DNA from: Dasypus novemcinctus
Taxonomy: Eukaryota; Chordata; Mammalia; Cingulata; Dasypodidae
NCBI RefSeq assembly: GCF_030445035.2
Contig: NC_080680.1
Coordinates: 45,831,212 to 45,895,211 of the forward strand
DNA length: 64,000 nucleotides
Direction: 5' to 3'
Shown here: positions 11,716 to 23,064 of the stretch, one piece after another
How the letters are laid out: each line of letters begins with the position of its first letter
How positions within the stretch are numbered: the first letter of the stretch is position 1
The notes under the pieces: model-generated
What the model saw: only the letters and a program-made list of their open reading frames with translations
Databases searched by the model: none
What the model was told of the DNA's origin: nothing
Position numbers and translations under genes: made by a program

Positions 11716-11860
11716 TCTCAGTGTTTCCCAAATTTGCCTGAAGGTAAGAATCACCTGGGATGCTTCTTAGTAGTCAGATCACCACCTCTCCCCTTGGGAA
11801 TTTTAATTCAGTAGGTCTAAGACAGGACCCAGAAATCTATGATTTAAAAATTTATTATGC
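11716..11860 (+). mobile_element. MER5A-like hAT fragment
   Basis: Contains 'cagtgtttcccaaatttgcc', 'agaatcacctgggatgctt' and 'ttaattcagtaggtctaaga', the 5' two thirds of a MER5A-like element. Confidence 0.7.
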
Positions 11861-11915
11861 CAGGTATTCTTCTCGTCAATGAAGTCGAGGAGCCTGTGGC
11901 AGTATTCCCCAAAAC

Positions 11916-12112
11916 CAGTGGTTCCCAAACTTTATCTTGCATCAGAATTCCTGGGGGTTTATGGAAACATGATTGCTGGTCCCTGCTTCCAGGGCATCTA
12001 ACTCAGTAGGTATGGGGTGGGGCCCAATAATTTGCATTTCTAGCAAGTTCCCAAGTGATATGACCCAGTGAATCAGAATCAGCTGGGGTGCTTGTTACCT
12101 GGCCCCTGTGAA
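11916..12112 (+). mobile_element. MER5A-like hAT element
   Basis: Begins 'cagtggttcccaaactttat', followed by 'catcagaattcctggggg', 'actcagtaggtatggggtgg' and 'atttgcatttctagcaagtt'. This is the typical MER5A order. The 3' terminus is altered. Confidence 0.75.
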
Positions 12113-12499
12113 AAGGCCTGCAACAGGCCCAGGATTCCCATTCGTGACAAATTATCTGGGTATATCTGATGCACACTGAGGTATAAGCACCTCCTCTGGG
12201 ATAGCCTAAGAATGCTTTATAAAACGAAATTAAAAGTCCACCTTAATTTTAGGTCATGACATTATTCAGAAGCATTAAAATGTGAAAAATCGCATAATTC
12301 TTAAAACAAAGAAAATATCGTGCTTAATAACATATTGGCTGAGGAAAGAAAAAAAGAATGTGTTTAATATCTTTTAACTGCTTGTTTAAGATCAAAATAC
12401 ATTCTTGCACACTTTAAGCACCAGTCTTTAAATCAGAAATCAGGCGTGGAGCAAGCTGCCCTGTGCCTTGCCTGTGACCCAACCCTCGCTCACTGAACT
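12113..12499. other. Unassigned sequence
   Basis: AT-rich unique DNA between two MER5 relics. No gene signal. Confidence 0.3.
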
Positions 12500-12660
12500 T
12501 TAGCACAGCCTTTCTCACTGTGCTGCTCATTGGAATCTCCTGGGCAGCTTTAAAATGGACTGATGTCTACCCCTAGAAACTCTGAGTTCATCGGTGTGGG
12601 GAGCAGCCCTCAATCACAGCTCGCAAAGTAATCCATATTTGAGAACCTCTGCTTTAAACT
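12500..12660 (+). mobile_element. MER5-like hAT element
   Basis: Contains 'cctttctcactgtgctgctc', 'attggaatctcctgggcag', 'ctagaaactctgagttcatc' and the closing 'tttgagaacctctgc'. Near complete but diverged. Confidence 0.65.
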
Positions 12661-14079
12661 CATTCCATAATCTGGAGTGTGTTTAGGAAGCAGGCATCTT
12701 TTTTTTTTTTTTCAATATCAATCTAAGGAAGGCACAAAAATGGCAACAAAAAAATGCTGATAGGAGTATAAAAAATGTTATATTATCAATTGTTTAGGAT
12801 TACTCAAGCTTTTATATATCTGTTTTTCTAAAATGATAGATACTAAATGTATCTTTTTAAAAAGCAGCAGGTGTTATTTGAGTGCCTACTTTGTGAAACA
12901 TTCCTTAAAGCTCTAGGTTTATCTCTTGTTTATTTTGTCTGGGACCTAAAGAATTCAAACCATTAAGAGTAAACAAAGAAGTAAGCATAAAGAAGTACTT
13001 TGTAAACTGTGAACTGCCAAATAGATGGAAGTTATTACCAACAATCCCCATTTCAGCCTCCCTCAAAGCAAGGGAATTGTTCCTCATATGATTGATGGTA
13101 AATAATACTAATACAGTACTTCTACCTGGTGAAATCTCTGCAAAGACATGCTTGGAAAAATCTGAACATTCTTATAATGTGAGAAAATTAACTAGGAGAA
13201 TACCTAAAAATGAGAATCATCAAAATAAATCATCTCGGCAATCAGGAAAGGAGCAAGCAAGAAAGAATGTCCTGCTTTAGATGAGTAAATATTAATATAT
13301 TGATGTTCTAGGGAACCTGAGTAGTTGCTATGGGAGAGGGGAGATAAACTATGGAATGTGGGGAGGGGAGGAAGAACTCTCTGGTGTTTTACTGAAATCA
13401 GAGGTATCAGTATGAACCCACAAATTTTAAAAATCTTTATCTCCCAGTACTGTTCACTGAAAGTACATAGAGTCAACAACATCATAGTAGCAATGAGCAC
13501 ACCTATTGCCAAGATTATAGATTTAAAATACATTGCCCAGTACAAGGAAGCAGGGATCTTTGGATAAATTACTGATTCCAGGGCTAGGACAGGGGAAGTA
13601 CATAGTAAGCCAGAAGATTCTTGTGCCAGAAAGTAAGTTCCAAAAAATGATGAAGATATGTCAAAAGAACTTAGCCAGCTTGAAGGAGCTCCCACTGGCC
13701 AATTGTGAGCAATTTTTTGCATCAAAATTACAGCAATGGATTATAAAACATTGGATTTTTTAAAATCCAGGCATATACACAGAAACAAAAAATATGAATA
13801 AATAAATAAACAAATGGGGAAGAAGGAGCTCTTCTTTACAGTAATAAATGTAGAAGAAATGTTCTTGTAAAAAAGCACAAATGTGCAATCGGTAGTAATA
13901 ATAGATTCAGACAAGAATCTTCGATGGATGCTAAAACTATTGAGTGAAAATTTGTTGGGGAACAGGATATTTACAGAGTCTCAAAACATCTCCCTGTGGA
14001 TTACTTACTGATTTCAAAAGGGAGAAGAACCTGTACAGTGTGGCAATGTGGCAGGTATAGCTCTCCTAAATGAGCAAGG
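12661..14079. other. AT-rich region, probably old L1 in part
   Basis: A T-rich run lies at about 12700, and a MIR-like scrap ('tgagtgcctactttgtgaaa') at about 12880. From about 13590 the sequence resembles the upstream part of an old L1 3' UTR and joins the clearer L1 end at 14080. The 173-codon minus-strand frame at 13204-13725 overlaps this AT-rich DNA and has no recognisable domain, so I do not call it a gene. Confidence 0.4.
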
Positions 14080-14668
14080 AGACATCATGTGCCTCCTGAT
14101 GTGATGCACCAAGGAAAAAGCCACACTTCCCTAGCATTCCTGCCAAAAATGTATAACCTGAATCTAATCATGAGGAAGCAATCAGGCGAAATCAAATTGA
14201 GGGACGTTCTATAAAACAGCTGGCTTTTCAAAAATGTCAACATCACGAAAGAAAGAAGACAGAGGAACTGTTGCAGACTGTGCATGACAACCAATGCATT
14301 GGGTGATTTGGACTGGATACTGGATCAGAAAAAAATATGCAAAATTTAACATAAACTGTATAATAGATAAGAGTATTAAATCAATACTGATTTTGACCAC
14401 TATATCATGGTGATGTAAGAGGATGTCATCATCCTTAGGAAATGCATGCTGAAATATTAGGGGTCATGATGTCTGCAACTTACTCTCAAATGGTTCAGGT
14501 GTGTGTGTGTGTGCGCATGCACACATGTGTAGAATAGAGAAAAAACTCAATTATGGCAAAATGTTAACAATTGGTGAATCTGGGTGAAAATAAATAGGGG
14601 TTCCTTATTCTATTGCAACTTTTCTAAGGATTTGAATTTTTTTAAAATAAAAATTTTAAAATGGTACT
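14080..14668 (+). mobile_element. L1M-type LINE 3' end
   Basis: Contains 'attgagggacgttctataaa', 'cttttcaaaaatgtcaacat', 'gtctgcaacttactctcaaa' and 'aaaatgttaacaattggtg', and ends in 'tttaaaataaaaattttaaa'. This is the order of an old L1MC-like 3' UTR with an A-rich tail. It contains a short (TG)n run at about 14500-14530. Confidence 0.7.
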
Positions 14669-15334
14669 TTGAAAATAGACTATATAGCCAATCTTGGTAA
14701 AATCCAAATGCTGGTTCCTCTTACTAGGGCCATGTTACCAGAAAATTTCTATCACAATAAGTTTATCTAAATGTACTTAACCATTAATATGACGAGTAAA
14801 CTAACACTACCAAATGACTTGGAATAAAAATTCCAATCTCGCTACCAAAGGGGATAGAGATTTGTTTAGCCTTCAGGAATGGCCCTTATTGGAGTTTTTA
14901 AAATGTTAAATTAGCTGCTAACTAATAAACCCAAAAATCATGATTTTTAGCTCCTCTTGAAGAATCAAAACCTGGCAACATTGGGCCTCCCGGTGAGCTG
15001 AACTGGGTCCCAGCTGCACCCCGCACGCCCAAAGCCCTTAAATGGCCTGTGTTCTTTCCAGGTCCCTGAAGTCCCCACCATTCTGAACGTCTCCCTCCAG
15101 CTGACTTCACTCACTCCAGTTACCGCGTGGCCCCACAAAGACCTTGAGTTCGTGAGCTCTCATTTAGCCAAGAGAAGAGAAAGAGGAGAGCGAGATCAGC
15201 GTCTTTGCAAAGGAGTTGAGAAAGAGGTGGGAGCTGAGTGAGGACTTGAATATTTGTACGTGAGAAGAAAGGAGGAGAGGCATCTTGAGCACCCCTCAAC
15301 CTGAACAACTGATTCCCTTCCCACCACTATTCTC
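14669..15334. other. Unassigned sequence
   Basis: Unique DNA. The stretch 14950-15130 is more GC-rich and includes a polypyrimidine-CAG at 15053-15060, but no exon can be supported. Confidence 0.3.
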
Positions 15335-16130
15335 GCTGTACTGACAAGTCAGACACCTAAGGTTTATCCTTGATGTCTTCCTCTCCTTCAACACATACAT
15401 CAAATCTGTACTTAAACCCTACTGATCTTACTTCATAAATATCTTCAAATCTGTCCATTTATCTCTGTTTTTACCACCCGAGCCACCACCATCACTGGCA
15501 CAATCAGCAGCACCACCCCCTCCGTCATTGTCATCACCTACTATTACCGCCTCTGCTGTCATCACTGCTACCACAAGTAGCGTCAGAACCACCACCACAA
15601 ATGCCACCCTGTTACCACCACACCACCCTGTCGTCACCATCACCCCGACTACCACCTCCACTAGCACCACCGTTCCCACCAGCGCCAGCACCACAGATCA
15701 CTTCTGTCCCTGCCACTGCCTCCTCCACCCTAGTCACTGCTCCCGCCATCTTTCTTCTAGACAAAGCTTCCTAAACCCTTTATCCACGTTCATTCTGGCC
15801 TCTCTACAATCTTGTCTCTACACTGAAGTCAGAGTGAATTGTTTCAAAATGCAAATTTTAAGGTGAAGTCTGCCTCCTACTAGAAACCCTTCAATAGCTC
15901 CCATAGCTCTTGGGTTAAAAGGCAAACTGCCTGACTGGGCCTGCAAGTTCTGCATGACCTTGGTGCCCACCTTCTCTCCAGCCTCATTTCCCATCTTTCT
16001 CCACCTCCACTTTTCCATTCCAGTCATCCTGATATTCTTTGTTTCCTATAATCTGCACTGCCCCCCTTCTTTTAGCATCAGGTGCCCAGAATTGGATTAC
16101 TTATAATCCTCAGTTTACCTCACATCTTTA
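15335..16130 (+). mobile_element. L2 LINE with internal CAC/ACC expansion
   Basis: The 15335-15470 piece ('ttatccttgatgtcttcctc', 'catacatcaaatctgtactt') and the 15750-16130 piece ('attctggcctctctacaatc', 'cagagtgaattgtttcaaaa', 'cttcaatagctcccatag') follow L2 order. Between them lies a degenerate trinucleotide repeat. The line continues at 16885, after an interrupting L1-like segment and a SINE. Confidence 0.6.
15470..15720. repeat. Degenerate CAC/ACC/ATC trinucleotide repeat
   Basis: About 250 bases of imperfect ACC, CCA, ATC and ACT triplets with interspersed CpG. It lies inside an L2 at the point where L2 has a short ACC-rich run, so it has probably expanded from it. It gives threonine/serine-rich open frames on one strand and valine-rich frames on the other, both artefacts of composition. 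Confidence 0.7.
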
Positions 16131-16884
16131 AAATTGGCCTATGCCTGGCCCTCTTTATTTATGTATGTATTTAAAATAATACAATGAAATTTTTAGAAGC
16201 CCCATCCACCCCACTACCTAGAACATCACCAAAAATTTACACATTCCTTTGTGAACCTCCCTATTCCTTCCCCCTGCCTCCCTTCTTCTGAAGGTAATCA
16301 CCACCCAAATTCTATGGGGTTTTTTTCATTGCCCTTTTTTTTTTTAAGCTTTATTTTTTTATTTTATTTATTCTCTCCCCTTCCCCCCCATCCCCCCAGT
16401 TGTCTGCTCTCTATGTGTTCTGTGACCGTTTCTATCCTTATCAGCGGCAACAGGGATCTGTGTTTCTTTTTGTTGTGTCATCTTGTTGTGTCAGCTCCTT
16501 GTGTGTGGGGCTCCCCTATGCAGGGAACACCCCTGCGTGGCACGGCACTCCTTGCGTGCATCAGCACTGCGCATGGCCCAGCTCCACATGGGTCAAGGAG
16601 GCCCTGGGTTTGAACTCTGGACCTCCCATGTGGTAGGTAGACACCCTATCCATTGGACCAAGTCTGCTTCTCTCATTGCCCTTTCTTGTTTTATCTTATG
16701 TATTTGTATATCTAAAAATTGTATTGAGTAGTTTTAGTTGTTTTAAATTTTTATAGAAATGGTATTATGCTGTACATAGTCTCCTAGAACTTGCTTTTTT
16801 CACCTAATATTATATTGCCAATATTCATCCATGAAGCTGTAGGTAGCAGAGATTCATTCACTTTCATTGCTATATAACATTTCA
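16131..16884 (-). mobile_element. Old L1-like antisense segment, split by a SINE
   Basis: Left part: 'aataatacaatgaaattttt', 'agaagccccatccaccccac'. Right part after the SINE: 'tagtctcctagaacttgct', 'ttttcacctaatattatatt', 'cattgctatataacatttca'. This is a widespread mammalian L1-like antisense 3' sequence, and it interrupts the L2. Confidence 0.45.
16338..16672 (-). mobile_element. Long DAS-type tRNA SINE
   Basis: Reverse orientation. The T-rich tail is at the left. The tRNA-like head is at the right, with B-box complement 'gggtttgaactc' and A-box complement 'ccattggaccaagt'. It is flanked by a perfect 12-bp TSD TCATTGCCCTTT at 16326-16337 and 16673-16684. The overlapping open frames here are translations of the SINE. 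Confidence 0.9.
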
Positions 16885-17230
16885 TTTTGTGACTGTCCTT
16901 CTGCCTGGAATATCCTTTATCTCCTTACCCTAGTTACCTCGTCCTTACTCTCCAGATCTCACTTCTTCAGGAGATGTTTTCTGACCTTCCTAACTGGGTT
17001 AGAGCCCCTTATTTCTTACAGGCCCTCAAAGCAGTGTGCATGTCTCCTTTGTCTCCATTTCCACGTAGTAGTCATACATTTGTGTGATTGTTTGCCTGGG
17101 GTTTGCCTCCGCTGCTCGACTGAGAACTCCTCAGGTACGTGTCTGTGTGTGATTGCTATTAAATCCTCACCCCTAACATGCCATGTCATAAGGGTTCATT
17201 AAAAGTTGTTGCCTGGATGAATGAATGAAT
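16885..17230 (+). mobile_element. L2 LINE 3' end
   Basis: Contains 'ttctgcctggaatatccttt', 'tcaggagatgttttctgacc', 'gagaactcctcaggtacg' and the closing 'gcctggatgaatgaatgaat', the characteristic L2 3' terminus. It probably completes the element that starts at 15335. Confidence 0.75.
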
Positions 17231-17299
17231 AAGTAAATCATAAAAACAAGCATTTATCTCTATTAAACAGTACATCCAACTAAACATGTAAATGACTGC

Positions 17300-17768
17300 A
17301 AAACCAGTCCCTCTTTCTGACTTTCATATTTTTTCATGCCTCATCATTCTTTCATAGTCACCTAGGCTCAAAATCTTGACATAAGTTCTGATTCTGGTCT
17401 TTTCTTGACCTCTCACATTTATCATTTGCTCAGACATGTTCATTCTACTTTGATACAGTACCTACCTCAATATACCATCTCAACCTTATTTTCAATGACT
17501 CCCACTTACATAACTCATGTTTAGAAAAACTTCTTCCCCAAACTCTAATAATTTCCCATCAACTTACCTTTGGCTTATACTGTTCCCTCTTCTCAGAGAG
17601 TCCTTTGTTCATCACTGAGTATTTTAATCCTACCCAAAATCCACTTCAAATGCTACCTCCCCCCAGAAGCCTTCCTTGATTTCCAGGTGGAACAATCTCT
17701 TCAATCTCTAAGTCATCCCACACTACCTTACATAGTGCCTATTAGTGCACAACCAAAAATTCTTCTTA
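17300..17768 (+). mobile_element. L2 LINE fragment
   Basis: Contains 'tttcatagtcacctaggctc', 'ttctgattctggtcttttc', 'ccacttcaaatgctacctcc' and 'agaagccttccttgatttcc', in L2 order, lacking the final terminus. Confidence 0.6.
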
Positions 17769-17905
17769 TTGTATTGCAACAAACATGGGCTTGGTAGTCA
17801 GACCTGAGTTCAAATCCATTTTACCATGTATGTGAACTTAGGGAGTTATCTCTGCTCCAGTTCCTTTATCTATTATATTGAAATGATACGATCTAACTCT
17901 TGGAA
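17769..17905 (+). mobile_element. MIR SINE fragment
   Basis: Contains 'gggcttggtagtcagacctg', 'agttcaaatccattttacc' and 'cagttcctttatctattata', the MIR 5' half. Confidence 0.6.
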
Positions 17906-18419
17906 ATGCTCACGTCAGAAATACACCTGATAACATGCAAGGGGGACTCCCCTTTCCACTTACCCCAGGGTTCTCTGGTTTAGCACCTTTGCGCCACCCA
18001 CACCCCTACTCATTTTTTCACTGGGGAGGAGGAGTGACTTCTCAGATTAGTGAGTTTGGGGAAGGAAGTGAACATGGTAGTACAACCACCTTCTCTCTCT
18101 CGTTATCTCTATCCCTCACCGTCAGTCATCAGCCTGTTCACAGGCTTCAGGCATTCCACTCTGCCCTCTCCCTGTCCTGTGCTTTCTGACACAGGCCTGC
18201 CCTGGGAAAGGGGTGAGGGCTGTGGTGGTCCAGAGCTGCCTGTGACTGGTGGGTCCCTAACTTAAGGCTGGATTGATAGCAACCCTTTTGGACACAGCTC
18301 TTAAGCTGGTTCTCCCCTTAGCTTATCTGAGATAAACTATGAGTGTGGGTGTCTTTTTTTAATTCCTTCATAGTGATGCTGGTAGCATAGGACACTGCAT
18401 TTTTCTGAAGGCACAAACA
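17906..18419. other. Unassigned sequence
   Basis: Mixed sequence with a CT-rich run at about 18090-18120. Nothing coding or repetitive that I can name. Confidence 0.3.
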
Positions 18420-18620
18420 TATAGTTATGAGCCTTGCCACTTATTGGCTGTGTGATCTTATATTGTTATTTGACTTTTTTCAGCCTCAGTATTTTCTTCG
18501 GCAAAATGGACATAGTAATAGCACCCACACTTCCTACCGCAAATGTAAGACAAAACAGGTAAAACAGCTCTTTGTCAATTACAAGGGATAATACAAATGG
18601 TAGTTGTAATCACCCTAAGT
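18420..18620 (+). mobile_element. MIR SINE
   Basis: Contains 'gccttgccacttattggctg', 'tgtgatctta', 'cagcctcagtattttcttc' and 'gcaaaatggacatagtaata', in MIR order. Confidence 0.75.
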
Positions 18621-18813
18621 ATTATGATTAATGTTCTTCCTGAAGGTTTCCAACTTCTTTTCCCTCCTTTCACATGAAGTTTGGCAGCCAATTTGGATTC
18701 TGAAATCTCTTCTCATAAAGAGACTGAGGTCAAGCTGAACACATATTCCAGGATTCAAGTAAATTGCTAAGGAAAATGCAAGGAAGCAGGAAGCCTGCCA
18801 ATGACTCAGTGAG

Positions 18814-18879
18814 CACCATTTTCTGTAAGTCACTTGATTTGTTTTGCACCATTTTCTGTGAGTCACTTGATTTGTTTTG
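18814..18879. repeat. 33-bp tandem duplication
   Basis: A unit beginning 'caccattttctgt' and containing 'agtcacttgatttgttttg' starts at 18814 and again at 18847. The visible difference is one A/G mismatch. Confidence 0.85.
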
Positions 18880-18984
18880 GCTTTGGGTAATTTGTTTCAA
18901 ATTGCTGAAAAAGAATTTATTTTGGTCATCATTTTTTCTCTTACCTTGCTTTAAAGACTATTAATAAATATCTCTATAACATTA

Positions 18985-19230
18985 GGTAGCATGAATGGTA
19001 GTTAATATTTATCAAGAACTACTATGGGTTAGGTATGTTATAGATACTTTAATTTAATCCTCAACGACAGCCTGATTTTGTAGGTACTAATTTATCCCCA
19101 TTTTATTGATGAGACAATGGAGTCAATGAGAAATAAAATAACTTGCCCAGGTGTCACAGCTGGTAAGTAATCCATCTTGGATGTGAACCCAGTAAGTGTG
19201 ACTGCAAAGCCCCAACTCTTCAAAATGTAC
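18985..19230 (-). mobile_element. MIR SINE, near full length
   Basis: Contains 'gttaatatttatcaagaact', 'ttaatttaatcctcaacgac', 'ccccattttattgatgagac' and 'aacttgcccaggtgtcacag', a reverse-complement MIR. Confidence 0.8.
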
Positions 19231-19672
19231 TCTACCTTTAAATGCATAAATCTGGTCTTTCTAAACTGCAAACCAAATCACATTTTTTCTCATCTATGTT
19301 TTACTTTTGAGGCTAGCACAGAACCTATTCTAGGGCTGTTTGCATGTTCTTGATGAGTGACAAGTTCCCCCTGAAACCACTTTAAAAATTAGAGGACCCC
19401 CTAATGTGGTGACTAGAACTCTGAGAAATGTGCTGGAGTATAACATTTGGGCAAACATGAAAAAAATTAAAATTTGAGAAACAACATATAGTTCGTATTT
19501 ATTTTGTTTTCCTTTATTAGAGACGTTGTGGATTTACAGAACAATCATGCACAAAACACAGGACTCGCATATACCACCCCACCACCACCATCCTGCATTG
19601 GTGTGGAACTTCTGTTACAATTGATGATAGCACATTTTTATAATTGTGCTATTAATTAAAGACCATGCTTTT

Positions 19673-20046
19673 TTTAATAGATTTTAAAAATTTATTTTAA
19701 GGTACATAGATCATATAAAATGTTACATTAAAAAATATAAGAGGATCCCATAGACCCGCACTCCCTACCCCCACCCCTACTCCTCCCATATCACCAATTC
19801 TTTCATCAGTGTGGCACATTCATTGCATTTGATGAATACATTTTGGAGCACTGCTACACAGCATGGATTATAGTTTACATTGTAGTTTACACTCTCTCCT
19901 AGTCCATTCAGTGGGTTATGGCAGGATATATGATTTCCTGCATCTGTCCCTGCAAACTCATTCAGAACAACTCCAAGTCCTGAAAATATACCCATATCAC
20001 ACCTCTTCTTCCCTTTCCCTGCTTTCAGCAACTCCTGTGGCCACTG
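19673..20046 (-). mobile_element. Nested L1 3'-UTR insertion (family B)
   Basis: 5'-truncated insertion inside the 19500-21345 L1, with the A-rich tail at the left on the minus strand. It matches the tails at 39960-45008 and 52640-53395 in opposite orientation. It is flanked by TSDs AAAGACCATGCTTT (19658-19671) and AAAGACCATACTTT (20047-20060), one mismatch. Confidence 0.8.
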
Positions 20047-20903
20047 AAAGACCATACTTTAACTTAGGTATCACTATTTGTGTACTAGAGTTTCATGGAT
20101 TTTTTAAAAAATTTATTCTCTTTACCATATATACAATCTAACATTTCCCTCTTTAATCACATTCAGCTATGTATTTCAGTGTTGTTAATTGTGTTTACAA
20201 TGTGTGCCACTATCAGCACCATCCATTATCAAAACATTGCCATCATTATAAATAAGAACGCTGTATGTTCTATGCCCAACTTCCCATTCCCCTTCCCCAT
20301 CTGATACCCTGGCAACCTATATTCTAGTTTCTGACTCTATGAGTTTGCTTATTCCAATTTTTTCAAATCGGTGAGATCATGCAATATTTTTTCCTTTGTG
20401 TTTGGCTTATCTCACTCAACAGGATATCCCCGAGGCTCATCCATGTTGTTGCAAGTATCAGGACTTCATTCCTTTTTACAGCTGAATAGCATTCCATTAT
20501 ATGTATGTACCACATTTTATTTATCCATTAGTCAGTTTTTGGACACTTGCGTGGCCTCCATCTCCTGGCAACTATGGACAATATGCAAATATCTGTTCTA
20601 GCCCCTGCTTTAAAATCTTTTGGGTATATACATAGTAGTGGGATTACCAGGTCATATGGTAATTCTATACCAGTTTTCTGAGGAACTACCAGTCTTCCAA
20701 AGTGACTGCACCATTTTACATTGCCACCAACAATGAATGAGTGTTCCTATTTCTCCACATCGTCTCCAACACTTATCGTCCACTTTTTCAAATAGCAGCC
20801 ATTTTAATGGGTATGAACTTGTACCTCACTGGGTTCTGATTTGCATTTCCCTGTTGCCTAATGGTGTTGAACATTTTTTTATGTGTTTTCTAGCCATTTG
20901 TAT

Positions 20904-20957
20904 GTCTTCTTTGGAGAGACGTCTTTTTAAGTCTTCTTTGGAGAGACGTCTTTTCAA
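20904..20957. repeat. 27-bp tandem duplication inside L1
   Basis: The unit 'gtcttctttggagagacgtc' plus TTTTTAA begins at 20904 and repeats at 20931 with one T/C difference. L1 normally has one such segment, so this is a local duplication. Confidence 0.85.
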
Positions 20958-21345
20958 GTCTTTTGCCCATTTTTTTTTATTGGGTTTTTGTCCTTCTGTT
21001 GTTGTTGAAGGATTTCTTAGTATATGCTGGATATTAATCCTTTATCAGATATGTGGTTTCCAAGTATTTTCTCCCATTGTGTAGATTGTCCTCCCACTTC
21101 CATAATAAAGCCCAAAGTTTTTGTTTTTATGTTCATCAGGTCCTATTTATCCATTGTTTCTTCATTGCTTGTGCTTTGGGTATAAAGTCTAAGAAACTAT
21201 TGCCTAACACAAGGTCGTGAAGTTACTTCCCTGTGCCTTCCTGTATGAATTTGATAGTTCTAACTCTTTCCGTTAGGTCTTTGATCCATTTTGAGTTGTT
21301 TTTGTATAAGCTGTGAGGGGCTTTAGTTTCCTTTTTTTTTAATAA

Positions 21346-22094
21346 TTCATATTAAAGTCAGCATTATGACTGACTTTCGAGCCAGCTGGGAATTTCTACT
21401 AGGCCCATTTCCCTCAAAACTCATCCCCCACCTAACCTTCTTGTCTCCCTCCATTATCCTGAAGTCCATCCCAAACCTGTAAAATATCCACCTTCAGCAA
21501 AAAGGACACCTCCATATACCCTCTTTAACCCTCTTCAGTACTATAATCAAACAAGACACACTTTTAACTTGCCAGAATCAACTCCTTTGTGGTAATATTT
21601 AAGTGAATACCATGCTTCATTTTTATTTTTATGAACTATAAAAGTAATCCTGTTTATGGTATGAAGCTTGAGAAATAAAGAAGAAAAAGATGCCCTGAGT
21701 ACAAGGGCTCTATCTTGGTTATCTGTATTCACAAACTCTAATGTAATACCTTACATTTGAAATGCCCGGTTAATGCTGACGAGTGAGTGAAGTTTTTAAA
21801 GACCTGAGCACTGCCAATATTCTACACTGCAGCTACACTTCCAGGAACCAGAGCTTGCACAATGGTCAGAAGCACTTACTGGGCACTTGCAGAAGACAAA
21901 ATACTCAACAGGTACCTTGGGGAGAGTCCTGGCTCAGAGTTGGTCTTAGATAAATGCTTTTTGAATCGTACATAAGAGAAAGAGAATCTTGCAAAGCCTA
22001 CCATTAAGTTGGGGGCAGAGTATGCGGCACACATCTAGAATGTCATTCCCACACACCAATACCAAAAACTATTGCAGCCAGCTGACATGCTTCT
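21346..22094. other. Unassigned sequence
   Basis: Mixed DNA without a nameable repeat. No coding signal. Confidence 0.3.
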
Positions 22095-22581
22095 CCAGGA
22101 AACCTCCCAAATATGTCTATGTCCCAACCCCCTAAATCTGTGCATGTTGCCTTATATGGGAAAAGAGACTTTGCAGATAAGATTTAGTTAAGGATCATAA
22201 AATGAGGAATTATCCTGGATATCCAGATGGTGGGTCCAATGTAATCAAAGGGATCCTTATAAGAGGGGCACAGGATGAGGCAGATTCGGCGGAGGTGATG
22301 TGATGGCAGAAGCAGAGATTGGAGTGATCCTGGTGGTCATTAGAAGCTGAAAAGGCAAGGAAATTGCCTCTCCCATGAGAGCCTCCAAAAGGAACCAATT
22401 CTTCCAACACTTCCAAAAGTGACTTTAGCCCAATGAGTCTCATTTCAATCCTCTGACCTCCAGAACTGTAAGAGAATAAATGTTTGTTGTTTTAACATAT
22501 TACATGTACAGTTGTATTGTCTTAATACACTACATTTAATACAATACATCCTATTGTTACTGCAATAGGAAACTAATGCAC
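22095..22581 (+). mobile_element. MLT1-like solo LTR
   Basis: Contains 'tatgtcccaaccccctaaat', 'tgggtccaatgtaatcaaag', 'gggatccttataagagggg', 'gacctccagaactgtaagag' and 'aataaatgtttgttgtttt', and closes with 'aggaaactaatgca'. About 60 bp of unrelated AT-rich sequence lies near 22500-22560. LTR only. Confidence 0.75.
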
Positions 22582-23064
22582 CTTCTCTGACACTTGGATC
22601 CACATTGATCTCCCCTTCTCTGAATTTGATGAAGTTTGAATATACAGCATAGCATTTGATCATCTGCAGAGTCCCATTCAAATGTGTGCTCCTTCAGGGC
22701 ATGCACTTTCTCTATACTTTTTCAGTTTCTCAGAAAAGCAATGTCTAACTTGGGCCCAGCTGCTTGAAAGACTTGGCAGATAATTGTTGGACGTCAATGC
22801 TCAGTTCAAGACTCCGTTATACCAAGATAACAGCGATACCATCCGTTGATCTCACAATTACAGCACATCATTATAAATGGAGGCTTAACTGCAATGTGGG
22901 TAAAGAACAAGAGAGACTTGGAATTGTGTCCAGCCTGGAGATGCCTGCAAAGGAGGAAGACCTGGGGAGCCGTTTGGTAGGAGGTCGGGGCTGGAGTTGG
23001 TGTAGAATATCCATGGCCATCCTCTATGACTGCAAGGTTTTCACTTCTCCCCGCCAAAGGGCAA
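22582..23064. other. Unassigned unique sequence
   Basis: Overlapping open frames of 110 codons (plus) and 92 codons (minus) lie at about 22764-23096. Neither has a recognisable motif, and both end at chance stops next to an L2 relic. I do not support a gene here. Confidence 0.3.

Larger units (their letters stand above)
19500..21345 (-). mobile_element. L1 LINE 3' part (ORF2 end plus 3' UTR)
   Basis: On the minus strand this carries the decayed end of L1 ORF2 followed by a 3' UTR. Plus-strand markers are 'tcatccatgttgttgcaagt', 'ggacttcattcctttttaca', 'gggtatatacatagtagtgg', 'ctgatttgcatttccctgtt' and 'gatctttgatcc'-like text at 21280. All are typical antisense L1 sequence. Stops and indels make it inactive. 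It is interrupted by a younger L1 tail at 19673-20046 and holds a 27-bp tandem duplication. Confidence 0.8.

Noticed and set aside
13204..13725. 173-codon minus-strand open frame
   Set aside because: It lies in AT-rich sequence next to an old L1 3' end, with no recognisable domain and no supporting start or splice context.
15528..15866. Threonine/serine-rich 112-codon frame
   Set aside because: A translation of the CAC/ACC triplet tract in an L2. The opposite strand gives an equally open valine-rich frame.
19500..21345. Possible active L1
   Set aside because: Only the 3' part is present, ORF2 is broken, and another L1 tail is inserted in the 3' UTR.
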